From NCBI GenBank assembly GCA_963556195.1, contig CAUVYP010000262.1, forward strand, positions 1,616,201-1,680,200: a stretch of 64,000 nt of DNA, written 5' to 3'. The notes under the pieces were generated by a model. It saw only the letters and a program-made list of their open reading frames with translations, made no database searches and had not been told where the DNA came from. Below, in pieces: positions 1 through 10,255 of the stretch. This stretch comes from Sepiola atlantica (Eukaryota; Mollusca; Cephalopoda; Sepiida; Sepiolidae). The first letter of the stretch is position 1, and each line of letters opens with the position of its first letter. Position numbers and translations under genes: made by a program.

Positions 1-1046
1 GTTGTTGAGTATTTAGTCGTGCTTGTGTAGTTGTACTCATTTTGAACTGGTGTGATTTCTTCCATAGTGTCGTCAGTGATGTCCGGAAATGTTTGGTGCT
101 TGATGAATGTCCGGGAAAATGTGGTTGTTCATCTTGTGTTGAAGATTGTTGGTAGGCCTTGAAGGGTGATGTTGTTCGTGTTTGTCGTCGTGTGTTGGTC
201 GTTTTGTAGTTTTCTTTTCCTTTATATATATATTTCCAACACGTGGGTAGAAGGGAAAAAGAAAAAAAAAATGGAGCCGTAATTTGTTTCACACACGGAA
301 TGACGTTTTTGTTTTCGTTTGTTTGAATGTTAGTTTCCAAGTAGAGAAAGAATGGCGGCTTCTCTTTCCTTTGTTGTTGAAAAGAAAGAAAAAAAAATCG
401 TATTTTCTTTTTTGTTTGAATTTTCATTTCCACGTGGTCCGAGAGATAAAAAATGGCGTTATTTTAAAAAAAAATTTTATCAACACGTTGTCCGGAAAAA
501 GATGGCGGCATTTTTGAATTTATTTTATCAACACGTGGTCCGGAAAAAAGATGGCGGCAATTTAAAAATTTTTTATCAACATGTGGTCACGAGAAAGATG
601 GGCAGCGTGAGCGTTTGTTTTCTTTTGTTTTCTTTTTATCTCCACGTGTTCAAAACAAAGGAAGTGGCGTCTTGTAAGGTCCTTTTGTTCGTCAAAAAAA
701 GAAAAAAAGGATTGGCAAAAGTTTGTCTTTTTCTTTGTATATATTTTTCCGACACGTATGTGGAGAAAGAGAAGAAGAAAAAATGAAATTGTAACTTGTT
801 TTATACTCGGAGAAACCGAGAAATGTTTTTGTTTTTCTTGTTTGGGTATTTCCGCGTGGCTAGGAAAAATGGAGACGGGGGCTTCTTTTCTTTTGTTTGT
901 TTGTATATTTCTACCACGTGGGTAGAAAAAAAAGGAAAAAGATGGATGCGTAATTCGTTTCACCACGGAAGAAAAAACGAGAAATGATTTTTTTTTTTTT
1001 TGTTCTAGTATGAAATTAATTACTCCGTCACATACAACAAAGCTTG
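1..1046. repeat. Degenerate E-box-containing tandem repeat, likely internal part of a minus-strand LTR element
   Basis: No credible gene. From about 235 a loose motif recurs roughly every 50-100 bases: an A/T run, a CACGTGG-like core (near 237, 430, 485, 532, 580, 645, 752, 856, 915) and often GGAAAAA plus ATGGCGGC. Units are strongly diverged. The stretch directly follows, on the minus strand, the primer-binding site of the LTR at 1064-1903, so it is probably the 5' untranslated part of that element. Short open frames here are A- and T-run artefacts. Confidence 0.45.
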
Positions 1047-1061
1047 CACGTCAGGTCACCA
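1047..1061 (-). other. Candidate tRNA primer-binding site of Ty3/Gypsy-like element
   Basis: Minus strand reads TGGTGACCTGACGTG, close to the TGGTGACCCCGACGTG type of primer site found in many animal Ty3/Gypsy elements. It begins two bases inside the LTR boundary, as a primer site should. Confidence 0.55.
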
Positions 1062-1398
1062 ATTGTTAGGATCGAGGGTCGTGTTCCCCCGATTATAAAC
1101 GTGTTCAGTAAATCAAGCAATTGTTGCATGCAAAGACAGAGTAATAATTAATAAACAAAAATGAAGTAGTTCAAATAACGTTTATTGAACGTGTGTGTAC
1201 GTGGAATGATGAAGTGTGTGATGTATGCATGTGTGTCGATGGAAAAACAGTTCTTGAAAAGGTATAAGAAGAAATGAATCCGGCGAGAGGAAAGTCTTTG
1301 AAAAGCCGTACACAAAGAAAACGAGTTGAGAACTCTTACCGTTGTTTGCCCACGTGTGTTGGTAGTTGTTATGCCAATGACTAGTTGAAGAGAAAAGC

Positions 1399-1560
1399 GT
1401 GAGACGAAACGCTAGTGTATTAGCGTCGTTCTGCCAAGGCCAATTGACCAGAAGAAAAAGGTGAAACGGAACGCTAGTGTCAGCGTCGTCCTGTCGAGGC
1501 CAAAAGGCGAGTGAAACGGAGCGCTGGTGCCAGCGTTGTTTTCCGATACTGGTCGGTGAA
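1399..1560. repeat. Three ~55-bp repeats inside the LTR
   Basis: The motif GTGAAACGGAACGCTAGTG followed by CAGCGTCGT and GAGGCCAA occurs three times (near 1400, 1460 and 1510) with modest divergence. Confidence 0.6.
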
Positions 1561-1903
1561 AAAGAGAGAGAATTTCCGTTTTGCCCCGGCTCTTATAGTC
1601 CGAAGGGCAGATAACTCTGGTGTCGCTTTACAGCGTCACCTGTCGGTGATAAAGCGCCACCTACCGGCAAACCGGTGTAGTTATGTTTTGAAAGGAGGAG
1701 GTAACTGCTACAAGGGGTGTCAGCGTCTGCCTGCCGAGGCAGGTCGGTGAGGAAGAGAGAGAATTTCCGTTTTGCCCCGGCTCTTATAGTCCGAAGGGCA
1801 GATAACTCTGGTGTCGCTTTACAGCGTCACCTGTCGGTGATAAAGCGCCACCTACCGGCAAACCGGTGTAGTTATGTTTTGAAAGGAGGAGGTAACTGCT
1901 ACA
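1551..1903. repeat. 162-bp direct duplication inside the LTR (1551-1712 and 1742-1903)
   Basis: The two blocks are near-identical by eye. Both begin GGTCGGTGA and end GGTAACTGCTACA, and are separated by 29 bases. The second copy ends exactly at the proposed LTR edge, so one LTR terminus has been tandemly copied. Confidence 0.8.
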
Positions 1904-2005
1904 CTATAAAAGTCATTCCTTCTTTGTAACTCATGTTGGCCACATATCCCCCAAACGCTGAGCACACAATCAGTAAGTACCACTCTTTTTTTTTTCACAT
2001 TAATA

Positions 2006-2814
2006 AAGACATATCTGCATTGTGTATGTGACCGGGATGGAACAAAGATATCGGAAACCAAAAATTACGAAAATTGATCAAGTATTTTTTTTTAATCACA
2101 GAAAAAACACATTTTACGATTCTTGTTGTTCGAGACGCCATCTTGGCAATTACACATACGCCACCATACGTCAAAGGGCTGCAACTAAGGGCAGGCAACC
2201 GAGCGTTAGAAAAAAACACTAAAAACCGCCAAAAAGCCGTCAAATTTTGTGGATTTGGCTTTTTTTAGCAGTTTCACTACGAACAGTTCAATACGAACCA
2301 ATAACAACCAATAAAATAAAATATTTTTTAACATTTATTAACGTCAACTGGTATTAAAAAATATATATATTTTATGTCTGTACAGGATACAGTTCGGAAA
2401 TTTGGGAAAATAAGAACAGGTCTGAGAGCCAGAAAGCAAATTCTGCGAGTGCATGAAGTCCACTACTTTATTTTTACTGCGTAATAAATAGCAAAGCTCC
2501 CCCATGTTCAGTTGATTCACGTTCATTTTCTTTTTTTGTAATTCTGTAGAAGATTTGTTATGGCCCCTTAGAGTAACTTTCCTAAAAAATATAGGTAAAA
2601 GTCAAGAATGCTTTAAAAAGGCCAAATCAACAAGTTTTGGCCCTTTTATCTCCGTTGTTTAGCGGTGATGCATCTTGAAAATCGAACATCGAAACAAAAA
2701 AACACAATTTTTGTTTTTGTGATAAAAAAAAAAACTACTTGATCAATTTTCGTAATTTTTGGTGTATGATATCTTTGTTCCATCCCGGTCACATACATAC
2801 TACACTTATGTCTT
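2006..2814. mobile_element. MITE-like element with ~110-bp terminal inverted repeats
   Basis: The left arm (2006-2115) and the inverse of the right arm (about 2700-2814) match over roughly 110 bases: both start AAGACATA and share TATGTGACCGGGATGGAAC and ATTACGAAAATTGATCAAGT. The ~585-base interior has no long ORF, so this is non-autonomous. CATTA is found beside both ends and could be part of a target duplication, but exact ends are unclear. The superfamily is not recognised. Confidence 0.7.
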
Positions 2815-3439
2815 CATTATTTATTTTCGGTCCGGACACCATCAGCACAAGCGCCGAAAAATGTTCTATTAATTGAACGCATGACTTCTTATTTAAAAAA
2901 TCTATACAAGAGCCGAAATTTTCTCGTGTTCGAAGAGATACACCTGAAGAAAGCCGGAGGTCACAGCAGCCGAAACGTTGTGATGAGAAATGTAGTCCGA
3001 ATAACCAAAATTATACAAATCACAAGTTCGTATAACATGGCCGCCAAGTGTAACGGTTTAGATCGACCGGAATGTGATGAACGAAAAACAAACCCTGCAC
3101 AGAAAGCAGTAAGCAATAAAGTTTACAAGAAGTGTTAATAATAAAAAAAAAAGTATTCGTTAACACAAAATTATTTTTATACCTAATTTAAATTTTTGAA
3201 ATAAAATGTATATTTATAATTACACACGGCTAATTACACATGACTGAGTAAGTACAAAATAATGCTTTTACATGAAAATAATTAACTGCATCGGCCTTTA
3301 ACTAAAATTGCACCAAATATATATATATATATATTTAAGATTTTAGAGTGGGGATCACTTTCCTTTATAAATTTAACGTAAAATGAGCACCCGTTTCTTG
3401 GCCACTTAGCGTAAACGAGACATGTAACCGACTTGAGTT
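2815..3439. other. Intergenic DNA, no gene seen
   Basis: AT-rich with a short (AT)n at 3321-3334. A CTGAAGA...CCGAAACG stretch at about 2945-2980 vaguely recalls a hammerhead core but lacks the exact conserved bases. The 85-codon plus-strand frame at 2881-3138 has no recognisable similarity. Confidence 0.4.
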
Positions 3440-4562
3440 TTTAATTTTGTGGGTGGGGGGATTTAAAAAAAAATAAAAACACGTAAAAATTTAGGAAATT
3501 CAATTTTTTTGCCGAAAATTTTTTTTTTTTTAGGCAAAAAAAGTTTACTATATAAAGATGGCGTCAACAGACAACAACAAAAAACACACCACGTGACAAC
3601 AAAAACGCGAAGCGAACAAGCTTCGCGTTTTTGTTGTCACGTGGTGTGTCTTTTTTTTTACCGGGACCCATAATCAAAGCGGCGTTTTTTTTTTAGTTTT
3701 GTTCATTTGCTTGACTGAAATATGAAAAATTGGGGTTAGGTTTAGGGTTACGGTATGGAATTTTTTTACAGAAACAGGGGGAAAAAAACATTACGGTGTG
3801 ATGAATGAAAATAATATGTAAATAAAAGCACAATGACATGTAAATAAAAAGAAAATGATTTTATTTCTTTTGCTTAAAATGTAGTTTTGTTTTGTTCTTT
3901 TGCTTTGCTGAAAAATGAAATTGCGCTTTGAATATGAGTCCCAGTAAAAAAAAACAACCACGATAGAATAAAACGAAAACGAGGCGGTAAGAGTATACGA
4001 ATTTACTGATGGCTATATTCTGCGATGCGGAATTAAAGTATGCAGGAAAAAAATAACACGAAGACGTTTTCAACGCTTTAGTAAATAAAATTAGCCATTT
4101 GTATCCTGTTTAAATTTACGTGTTTGTTTTTTTTTATTTTACATTTTCATTCAATAGCGTTTACATTTTTGCGAAATTTAGATTATTGGTTTCTTTATAT
4201 TTTTATTTTGTATTTGCACCCAATGGCGCTTTTATTTATGCGCTTCCGCTTGTCTTCACTTCCGTTTGTTGGCGTATGCGTATACTCTTACCAAAATAGC
4301 ACTTTTAACGGATTATAATAATTAATAAATGTCACAGGTAACTTGGAAATTCTGTTTTATCGGCTACGGTAACTTTTATTTGTTGTATATTTGTTTTGTT
4401 TTTTGCGTTTTCGTTTGAGTGCTATTGTAAAAGATACCCAATTTTATTTTTTGGGGGAGGGCGGTTAGGGTTAGTGTTTATTAAATAAATAACCCCCAAA
4501 TAATAAATTGGCTAAATTTCTACGTATTTTTATTAAGTAAAAAAAAATCCCCCCACAAAATC
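3440..4562. repeat. Candidate foldback element bounded by ~60-bp inverted repeats
   Basis: About 3446-3505 (GTGGGTGGGGGGATTT, A run, ACGTAAAAATTTAGG) is matched in inverse by about 4500-4560 (CTAAATTTCTACGTATTTTT, A run, ATCCCCCCACAAAAT). A second exact 13-bp inversion, GGTAAGAGTATAC, lies inside at 3986-3998 and 4279-4291. The interior has no supported gene. Whether this is one transposon or nested foldbacks cannot be decided by eye. Confidence 0.5.
3584..3649. repeat. Perfect 30-bp inverted repeat with 6-base loop
   Basis: 3584-3613 and 3620-3649 are exact reverse complements around GAACAA. Each arm contains CACGTG and a CGCGAAGC end at the loop. It would form an uninterrupted 30-bp hairpin. 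Confidence 0.95.
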
Positions 4563-5470
4563 TAAATTGCCTAAATATCTACGTTTGGGTATATGTTACG
4601 ACGCTCAGCAGAGTCGCGAACGGGGTCCAAAAAAAGAACGAGAAAGGGTTTAAAAGCATAAATTTGCAACAAGTGAAGTTGACCTGCGACGAGAATAGAT
4701 ATTTTTCTATTTACCTATGTAATTTGTTTTTATTTTTACGTATTATAAATGGGTTTTTATTAGATGTAAAAAAAAAAAATGTACTGTTTTTTTCCCAAAG
4801 GCTTGCACAAAATTCAAGATGGCGCTTAGCTTCGAATAACTTCAGGCTGAAAAAAGAGTAAAATAAAAAAAAAATGACTTACTGTATAACTAACACTAAG
4901 TCCAGGGAGCTTGCCACTCTGACTTCGTGTTAGTGGTAGGGTAGGTCATTTCGTTTTAATTATTTTTTAAGTAATCAAGCCTCGCCAACAACAGAGGACC
5001 CAGCTTCTATTTTGAACAAAATCTTATTTTGAAATAAAATAAAAATTGAAGTTTCTCAATTTTTTAAGTATACAGGTCGGTAGAAAATTTTATTTTCTCT
5101 GCTGTTACTATACTGCATGGTACGATAGTAAAGATGTGTCAGCCATTCGTTATTATTAATTCATTGATAAAAAAAAAATGGCTGACATGTCATGACTCTT
5201 GACACTTATTAGAAACTAATTTTGAAGCCTTTAGATTGAAACTTGTTGAATAGAGAGTAGTTTCTGGATTGAATTAAAGTTTAAAGATCAAGTATTCTAG
5301 TCCATAAATTAAAGAAGGAACTACCAACTCAGATTCATTGAATTTTTGGTACTTGTAATGAAGAGGTACCCAAATGAGGCAGACATTTTTTCACAGATAG
5401 TTTTGTCCTGTTTTTTGTAGCAGTGACAATTTAAAGTTGTCCTTTTAAAATTATGCCATGCAAAATATTT
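4563..5470. other. Intergenic DNA with two small foldbacks
   Basis: No gene seen. 4875-4948 folds on itself: TAACACTAAGTC against GACTTCGTGTTA, with TGACTTACTG and GTAGGTCA at the rims. 5134-5190 pairs GTGTCAGCCAT with ATGGCTGACAT around an A/T-rich loop. Confidence 0.6.
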
Positions 5471-5730
5471 TTGTACATAGAAGCACCATTTTTTTCTGAA
5501 AGTTTTTTCAGCATTTTTAGAGGGGAGGGATACTTGGGTTTTTTTTTAACCTTAACCTAATCTAGTGTTTGTATTCGACAAAAAAAAAAAAGCATATAAA
5601 AAATTATATGCTTTTTTTTTTTTTCAAATACAAAAACTAGGTTAAGGTTAATAAAAAAAACCCAACTATCCCTCCCCCCAAAAATGCTGAAAAAACTTCC
5701 AAAAAAATAGCGCTTTCTATACATGGAAAA
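5471..5730. repeat. ~260-bp imperfect foldback centred at 5601
   Basis: The arms are about 125 bases each. The centre pairs GCATATAA (5592-5599) with TTATATGC (5604-5611). Outward pairs include T/A runs, the TTAACCTAA/TTAGGTTAA region, GAGGGGAGGGAT against ATCCCTCCCC, and CTGAAAGTTTTTTCAGC against GCTGAAAAAACTTCC. No coding capacity. Confidence 0.85.
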
Positions 5731-5982
5731 TGCAATCCCAAAGGAAAACTCTTGTTTATACTTACGTATCAGGCAAAAAGAAGTATCCTCAGCAAAAATT
5801 ATGAAAAATGATCGATTAGAATTTTAATTAAAAGTAAACATCGGTTTCATCTTATTTTACTGACTGCCATTGATTTATTACTTGTTAATGACAGACTGAC
5901 TTATCGACACCTGAATTTCGTGTTTTTCGCTCAAATCAATGGCGGAACACTAAAAAACGATATAACTGATTTTTATTTTTAA
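5731..5982. other. Host flank of the Helitron array
   Basis: AT-rich, no gene. It ends in A at 5982 on the plus strand, which is the T following the CTAA 3' terminus of H1 on the minus strand. Confidence 0.6.
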
Positions 5983-6012
5983 TTAGCAGGGCTACCCGGC
6001 GTTGCTCAGGTT
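5983..6012 (-). other. H1 3' terminus: hairpin plus CTAA
   Basis: The plus strand reads TTAGCAGGGCTACCCGGCG then TTGCTCAGGT. On the minus strand ACCTGAGCAACGCCGGGT forms the stem-loop (one mismatch here; perfect in other copies), then AGCCCTG, then CTAA. The next base is host T. Confidence 0.75.
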
Positions 6013-6254
6013 ATAAAATAGAAGAAAAATCGCGTGTGTAACATCTTTATATTCAAACTTCTATTTCTCTCCCTTTCTCTATAGTCGTCTCTTTATCTTT
6101 CTACTTTTCTCTTCTCTGGTCGCCCAATTTCACAGCTACTTTCTCATTTTGCCTTTTGCGAAAGCTGTTTCTTCCCCACCATTCCTCTTACATTAGCCAG
6201 GGCAAAAGTATGACATATTTCTATAAAAAGTACCACCTCTGTCTGCGCCTTCTA
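6013..6254 (-). repeat. Subterminal ~240-bp segment shared by all Helitron 3' ends in the window
   Basis: The sequence with AAAAATCGCGTGTGTAACAT, a pyrimidine-rich stretch and TTCTATAAAAAGTACCACC is repeated next to every hairpin (26824, 35867, 50315, 53326, 59330). A shared 3' end is the usual criterion for placing Helitrons in one family. Confidence 0.75.
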
Positions 6255-6432
6255 TATAGGTACATAATATATAAGTACCTATCGCCACTCTGGTGTGAAT
6301 GCTAAATCCGTATCTATTGTCGCCCAGGTGCGCATGGTATCTACGTACTTATCGCCATCCCTGTTCACATGCTATATACGTACCTATTACAGCCCCGGTG
6401 CGCATACTATATATGTACCTATTGGCGTTGCA
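6255..6432. repeat. 36-bp minisatellite, about 5 units (H1)
   Basis: The unit is close to ACCTATCGCCGCCCCGGTGC then GCATACTATATACGT. The same unit forms longer arrays in H2a and H2b. Being a multiple of 3 it leaves all frames open, which explains several short open frames here. Confidence 0.85.
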
Positions 6433-6949
6433 CGGGGATCACTTCTTCAGTCGCCGTCCTTCAACAGTTGCCAGGAGCAAAAGATGTCACGTACATGGTT
6501 GCCAATTCACCCTGGCTACACTATCTCCGGCCTCCCTTAAACTCTGCACTAACTCTCCATTCCCTGGAGTAAAAATGTAACATTTCTATTAAAAGTACCA
6601 TATTTGTCTTCATTATTAATGTTAATAAGGGTGTTTGTTTATTTACTTCTTCATGTCCGTGTATGTTAGATAAAATAACCTAGGTCGATCAGGCCCCTCT
6701 GACAGCAGTCTTTGTTAATGATAATAATGGTGTCTATTTACTTCTTTCATGTTTGTGTATGTTAGATGAAATAACCTAGGTCGATCACCGATTAAATATT
6801 TTATATGAATATAATAAATGCTATCAATGGGGAAGAATAATTTTTTCTTTTAAATTCACCGATCGAGACGTTATTTTATATGAATATAAATAATAGTGCT
6901 AACTTCCTATACCATTCTACTCAGACTCCGTAATATACCATTAGCGTTG
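6433..6949. other. H1 spacer with a local direct repeat
   Basis: No gene. Two diverged copies of a ~110-bp segment (about 6600-6685 and 6705-6790) share GTGTATGTTAGAT and AATAACCTAGGTCGATCA. A TTTTATATGAATATAA motif is also repeated. Confidence 0.55.
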
Positions 6950-7170
6950 AACTCCAGGCCTTGACTCCTTCCTGAACATCAGGCTCTGACTCCTACCCGA
7001 ACAATTAGGACCTGACTACTTCCTGAAGAGCTGGCTCCGACTCCTTCTTGAACCTCAGGGTGACTCTTTCATATACTGCAAGCTCTGAATCTTTTCTGAA
7101 CATGTAGGTTTGACTGTTTTTTCTCAAAACTATACTCCTTCCCCAACATCAGTTTTTTTTTTTAAATCCT
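6950..7170. repeat. ~34-bp minisatellite, about 6 degenerate units
   Basis: The core GACTCCTTCCTGAACATCAG recurs with substitutions across the block; it is present in all three H1 copies. Confidence 0.7.
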
Positions 7171-8984
7171 GTGCAATGGTGTGTATAATAAACACACCTG
7201 CTCTATCTAGGATATTGAACTCTATTTGATTAAACACCCGTTCTACATAGGATAATGAGCACTTTTAAAATTAAGGAGGCCAAGAGAGCACTATCACAAT
7301 CAAGCGCCTAGAACTTGTTAAATTTCAATGTAAAAAAATGCTGACTGATTTGCTATTCTCTTTTACTGGATAACATTAAAAGCAGTGTTTAATTATTGAT
7401 AACATTAAAGGGAAAATGCCAATGTTACCTTACTGTAAAGAATTTACTGTTGTATGTTAACCTTCCACTAACCTTGCTCAGCAACAAATGTCTTAGCTGG
7501 GTTATTTAACATATATATATATTAATTTTTTTTCATGTGTTAGAACAATGATGACCGACGACTCTCTTTCCCACACTTCTGATGGTCTTGTGTCTAATTT
7601 GTGTTATGAGTAAATGTGGTATTGTGGTGACTAACATTCTAGTTATAGTAGGATATACATTTTTATTACTTTAGAACACTTTTGAAAGCCTTGTTTTGAA
7701 TGTAATTTTTTCAGATTTTCTGCAAGTAAATAATTCAAAGTTTAGTATTTGTTCAGATGTATGCTACAACCCTTAATTGGTAACTGAAGTCGGTACCAGT
7801 CTAAGTGTTTGGTCAACGTCCGTAAAAACTAAAAAGAATGAAAGTTTACAACTTGTTCAATAAAGCAAAAAGCAAATATAAGGTTATGAGTAAATGTGGT
7901 ATTGTGGTGACTGATCATTCTAGTTAAAAGTAGAATAGACCGAATTTACAGAATGCTGCTGTATTTAGGGTAATGAACATTTACAGATTAAGTGTTACAC
8001 TGTTCTATCTAACATGTTGAACAGTTGCTGATTTAGTATATATCCATTAGTAAATTACACACATGCTCTCTCTAGGATATTATGCACTGTTAGATTCACC
8101 ATAAGACATACTAAGAGTCACACTATATTTGCTCTATCTAGAGTATTAAATACATCCGCATTCAGCATTTACTCTGTTTTGAGTGTCCTACTGCATTATT
8201 GCACACATCTGTTGCATCTAGGGAACTGATCAGTGTTTTCTACAACATGTATAACATTTAGAAAGTGTCTTAGTGCAGTAAAGATTTATTGCTCCTGAGT
8301 TTGTTTCAGATTATAAACCTAGGCATGAACAACAAAACAATAGTCAAAAAGTGTGCTTAACATATTTATGAAAAATTATTACTTTATTGCTCAATATATT
8401 GGAACACATTTATTTTAAGTTTGTTCACCACTTTCAAGCAAGAATATAATGAAACAAAAACAATTTTATATTTAAATGGGTGATTTTTATTTTAATGTGT
8501 CTTTTGAGAATGTGTAATTGCATCGAAAGATAAAAATACAAATTTAAAAAAGGAACTGCAGCACTTAATGATATCAATCACAGAAACACATTGTTCAACC
8601 GTGATGTTTTAGTAATAAAACGTTTTTTTAACCGTCCTCATTTTGATTATTTGTAATAAGATTTTTGCTATAGTCTTCATTTTATATAAAAGAATATAAA
8701 AATAAATTTCAAGCTACATTGTCATCATCGAAATCTCCAGTTTGATTGTGTGGTTAATGAAACTAAGTAAGCAAATTCACTTAAATGAAAGATGTAATTG
8801 GGAAAAACAACCAAATTGTCTGAAATGGAAGATGAAATTAGAAAATATATTATTCAATTGAATGAGTACAGTAATCAAAATGATGTGGCTAAAAATGTAC
8901 ATCATTAATAATCACTTTTTAAAACTCAAAATATGAAAGTATTGAAATGTTTGTGTTAAGTTCTTATTAGTGACTTGTTATCAT
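7171..8984. other. AT-rich H1 interior, no gene
   Basis: A scattered motif GCTCTATCTAGGATATT appears near 7200, 7245, 8065, 8130 and 8215, the remains of an old tandem repeat. GAGTAAATGTGGTATTGTGG is repeated at about 7610 and 7887. 8679/8680 (A/T) is the uninterrupted site matching the H3 insertion point at 62026/62027. Confidence 0.5.
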
Positions 8985-9395
8985 CAAGAATCCACCCCAA
9001 AGAGTGTTCTTTCTTTTGTGATTTTGAGGAATAGGTAATTAAAAACATGACAGCTATGACATAGTTAGGATGCAAGCACTTCCGACTATAAACAGAGAAA
9101 GGTGAATCAATTTCCAATACTTCTACACAATAGTAATTGAGCCAAACTGAATTTGCAACATAAAACTTAGTTCATGGTTAGGTTAGGGTCAGTTTAGGTT
9201 AGGGTAAAAACCAAATTAAAAAAGTTTGGTTAATATTGTGTAGACTGTTCGGTAAAGTTCATTCATATTAGCCTGTAAGGGAAGTGTTCGGTGAAAATTG
9301 GAATTAATGATAAAAGTGCTGACATTTTCTTGGATACCTATTCCTAAAAAGTAGTTTTTCTTTTGAAAGAAACACTCCATGGATCACCTGTGCCA
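8985..9395. repeat. Imperfect foldback with TTAGG-rich centre
   Basis: The two halves are inverse over about 180 bases. Pairs include AGTGTTCTTTCTTTT with AAAGAAACACT, GGAATAGGT with ACCTATTCC, CTACACAATA with TATTGTGTAG, and CCAAACT with AGTTTGG. The loop contains four TTAGG pentamers between 9178 and 9205. Confidence 0.65.
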
Positions 9396-9962
9396 CCCTC
9401 CATGAAACTGTAAACTAATGTTATTCTTCAGAGACTTGGTACACAATGTTATTGCAGGAACAGAGTCCTTCGTTTGTGATGATCAGTGATCTTTTTTTTG
9501 TTACTAATCATACATCAAACTAAAGTCATGTATTAAAAAGAAATTGTTCATAACGATTACACACACACACACAAAATAACTGAAGCAGTGAGTCCTGTGT
9601 TTATAAGAATAAATGGTGTCTATTAATCCATGCATAAGGTAATGGGTAGTCTGAATTTCTCTTAATTCAAATTGTGGTAAAGCGGGACTCTGATAATCAA
9701 ATCTGAAGGAAAGAAAGCATCAAATATATAGAACATAAAGGAATGTATTTAAAAGGTGTTCTGAATTGTGAATAGAAAAGGATAAAATGCAGTTTGTTTA
9801 AAAATAGATAGTTTTGTAGTAAAAGATATAAAATTACAAAGAACAAATGCTGTACTCTATTGAAAAAGGCTGCTTCAATTGAGATTTTCTGGTACTGGGG
9901 GGTCTCAGTCTGTTAAGCAATTCCAAACTGAAACAGAACTAAGATATTGTTTAGTAGTAAAA
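9396..9962. other. AT-rich H1 interior, no gene
   Basis: Contains a short (AC)n at about 9561-9573. Nothing else supported. Confidence 0.5.
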
Positions 9963-10255
9963 TAGCTTGGCCTTTTGGCTAAGATCAAAGTGTAGTATCT
10001 GTTCCGATGGATACTGCACCCCATAAACTGGTATCGTCTTGGCCTTCGAGGCTTGATTTACACCGGTCTATGGGTCTGTCCTGTGCAGTTCTAGGAGGTC
10101 CACCTTCCCAGGCTTTGCCTCCCCTCTTTGGGGAGGAGTAAGTTTATTGCTTACTGTCTGAGGCGCCCCTACCGGGGGATGACCAGGCAATTTTTAAACC
10201 CCACTTTCCCGACCCGACCTTGGGTCACATCTTACTTGTGGGAGTAAGATAAAAA
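9963..10255 (+). mobile_element. SINE-like repeat with a U2 snRNA-derived head
   Basis: The first ~43 bases match the 5' end of U2 snRNA, including GGCCTTTTGGCTAAGATCAA and GTGTAGTATCTGTTC, which carries the GTAGTA branch-point-recognition element. There is a small gap after TAGCTT and one extra A. Similarity stops at about 10005, so it is not a full U2 gene: the Sm site and 3' stem-loops are absent. The body from about 10091 (CTAGGAGGTCCACCTTCCCA, CTCTTTGGGGAGGAGTAAGT, CTGAGGCGCCCCTACCGGGG) recurs with another head at 63690-63905. SINEs with snRNA-derived heads have been described in other animals. Right end and target duplication not resolved. Confidence 0.7.

Larger units (their letters stand above)
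1064..1903 (-). mobile_element. Ty3/Gypsy-like long terminal repeat, 5' LTR in minus orientation
   Basis: On the minus strand this block starts TGTAGCAGTTACC and ends CGATCCTAACA, giving TG...CA ends with short imperfect inversion (TGTAG/CTAACA). A primer-site-like sequence follows immediately, and AATAAA occurs on the minus strand at 1181-1186. At 840 bp the length is normal for an LTR. The internal region would run leftwards out of the window, so coding parts and the second LTR cannot be seen. Family assignment rests on the primer site alone. Confidence 0.55.

Noticed and set aside
2943..2985. Possible hammerhead ribozyme (CTGAAGA...CCGAAACG)
   Set aside because: The conserved CUGAUGA core is altered and stem II does not pair convincingly by eye; a covariance search would be needed.
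9963..10160. Functional U2 snRNA gene
   Set aside because: Only the first ~43 bases match U2; branch-distal stems and the Sm site are replaced by an unrelated body.
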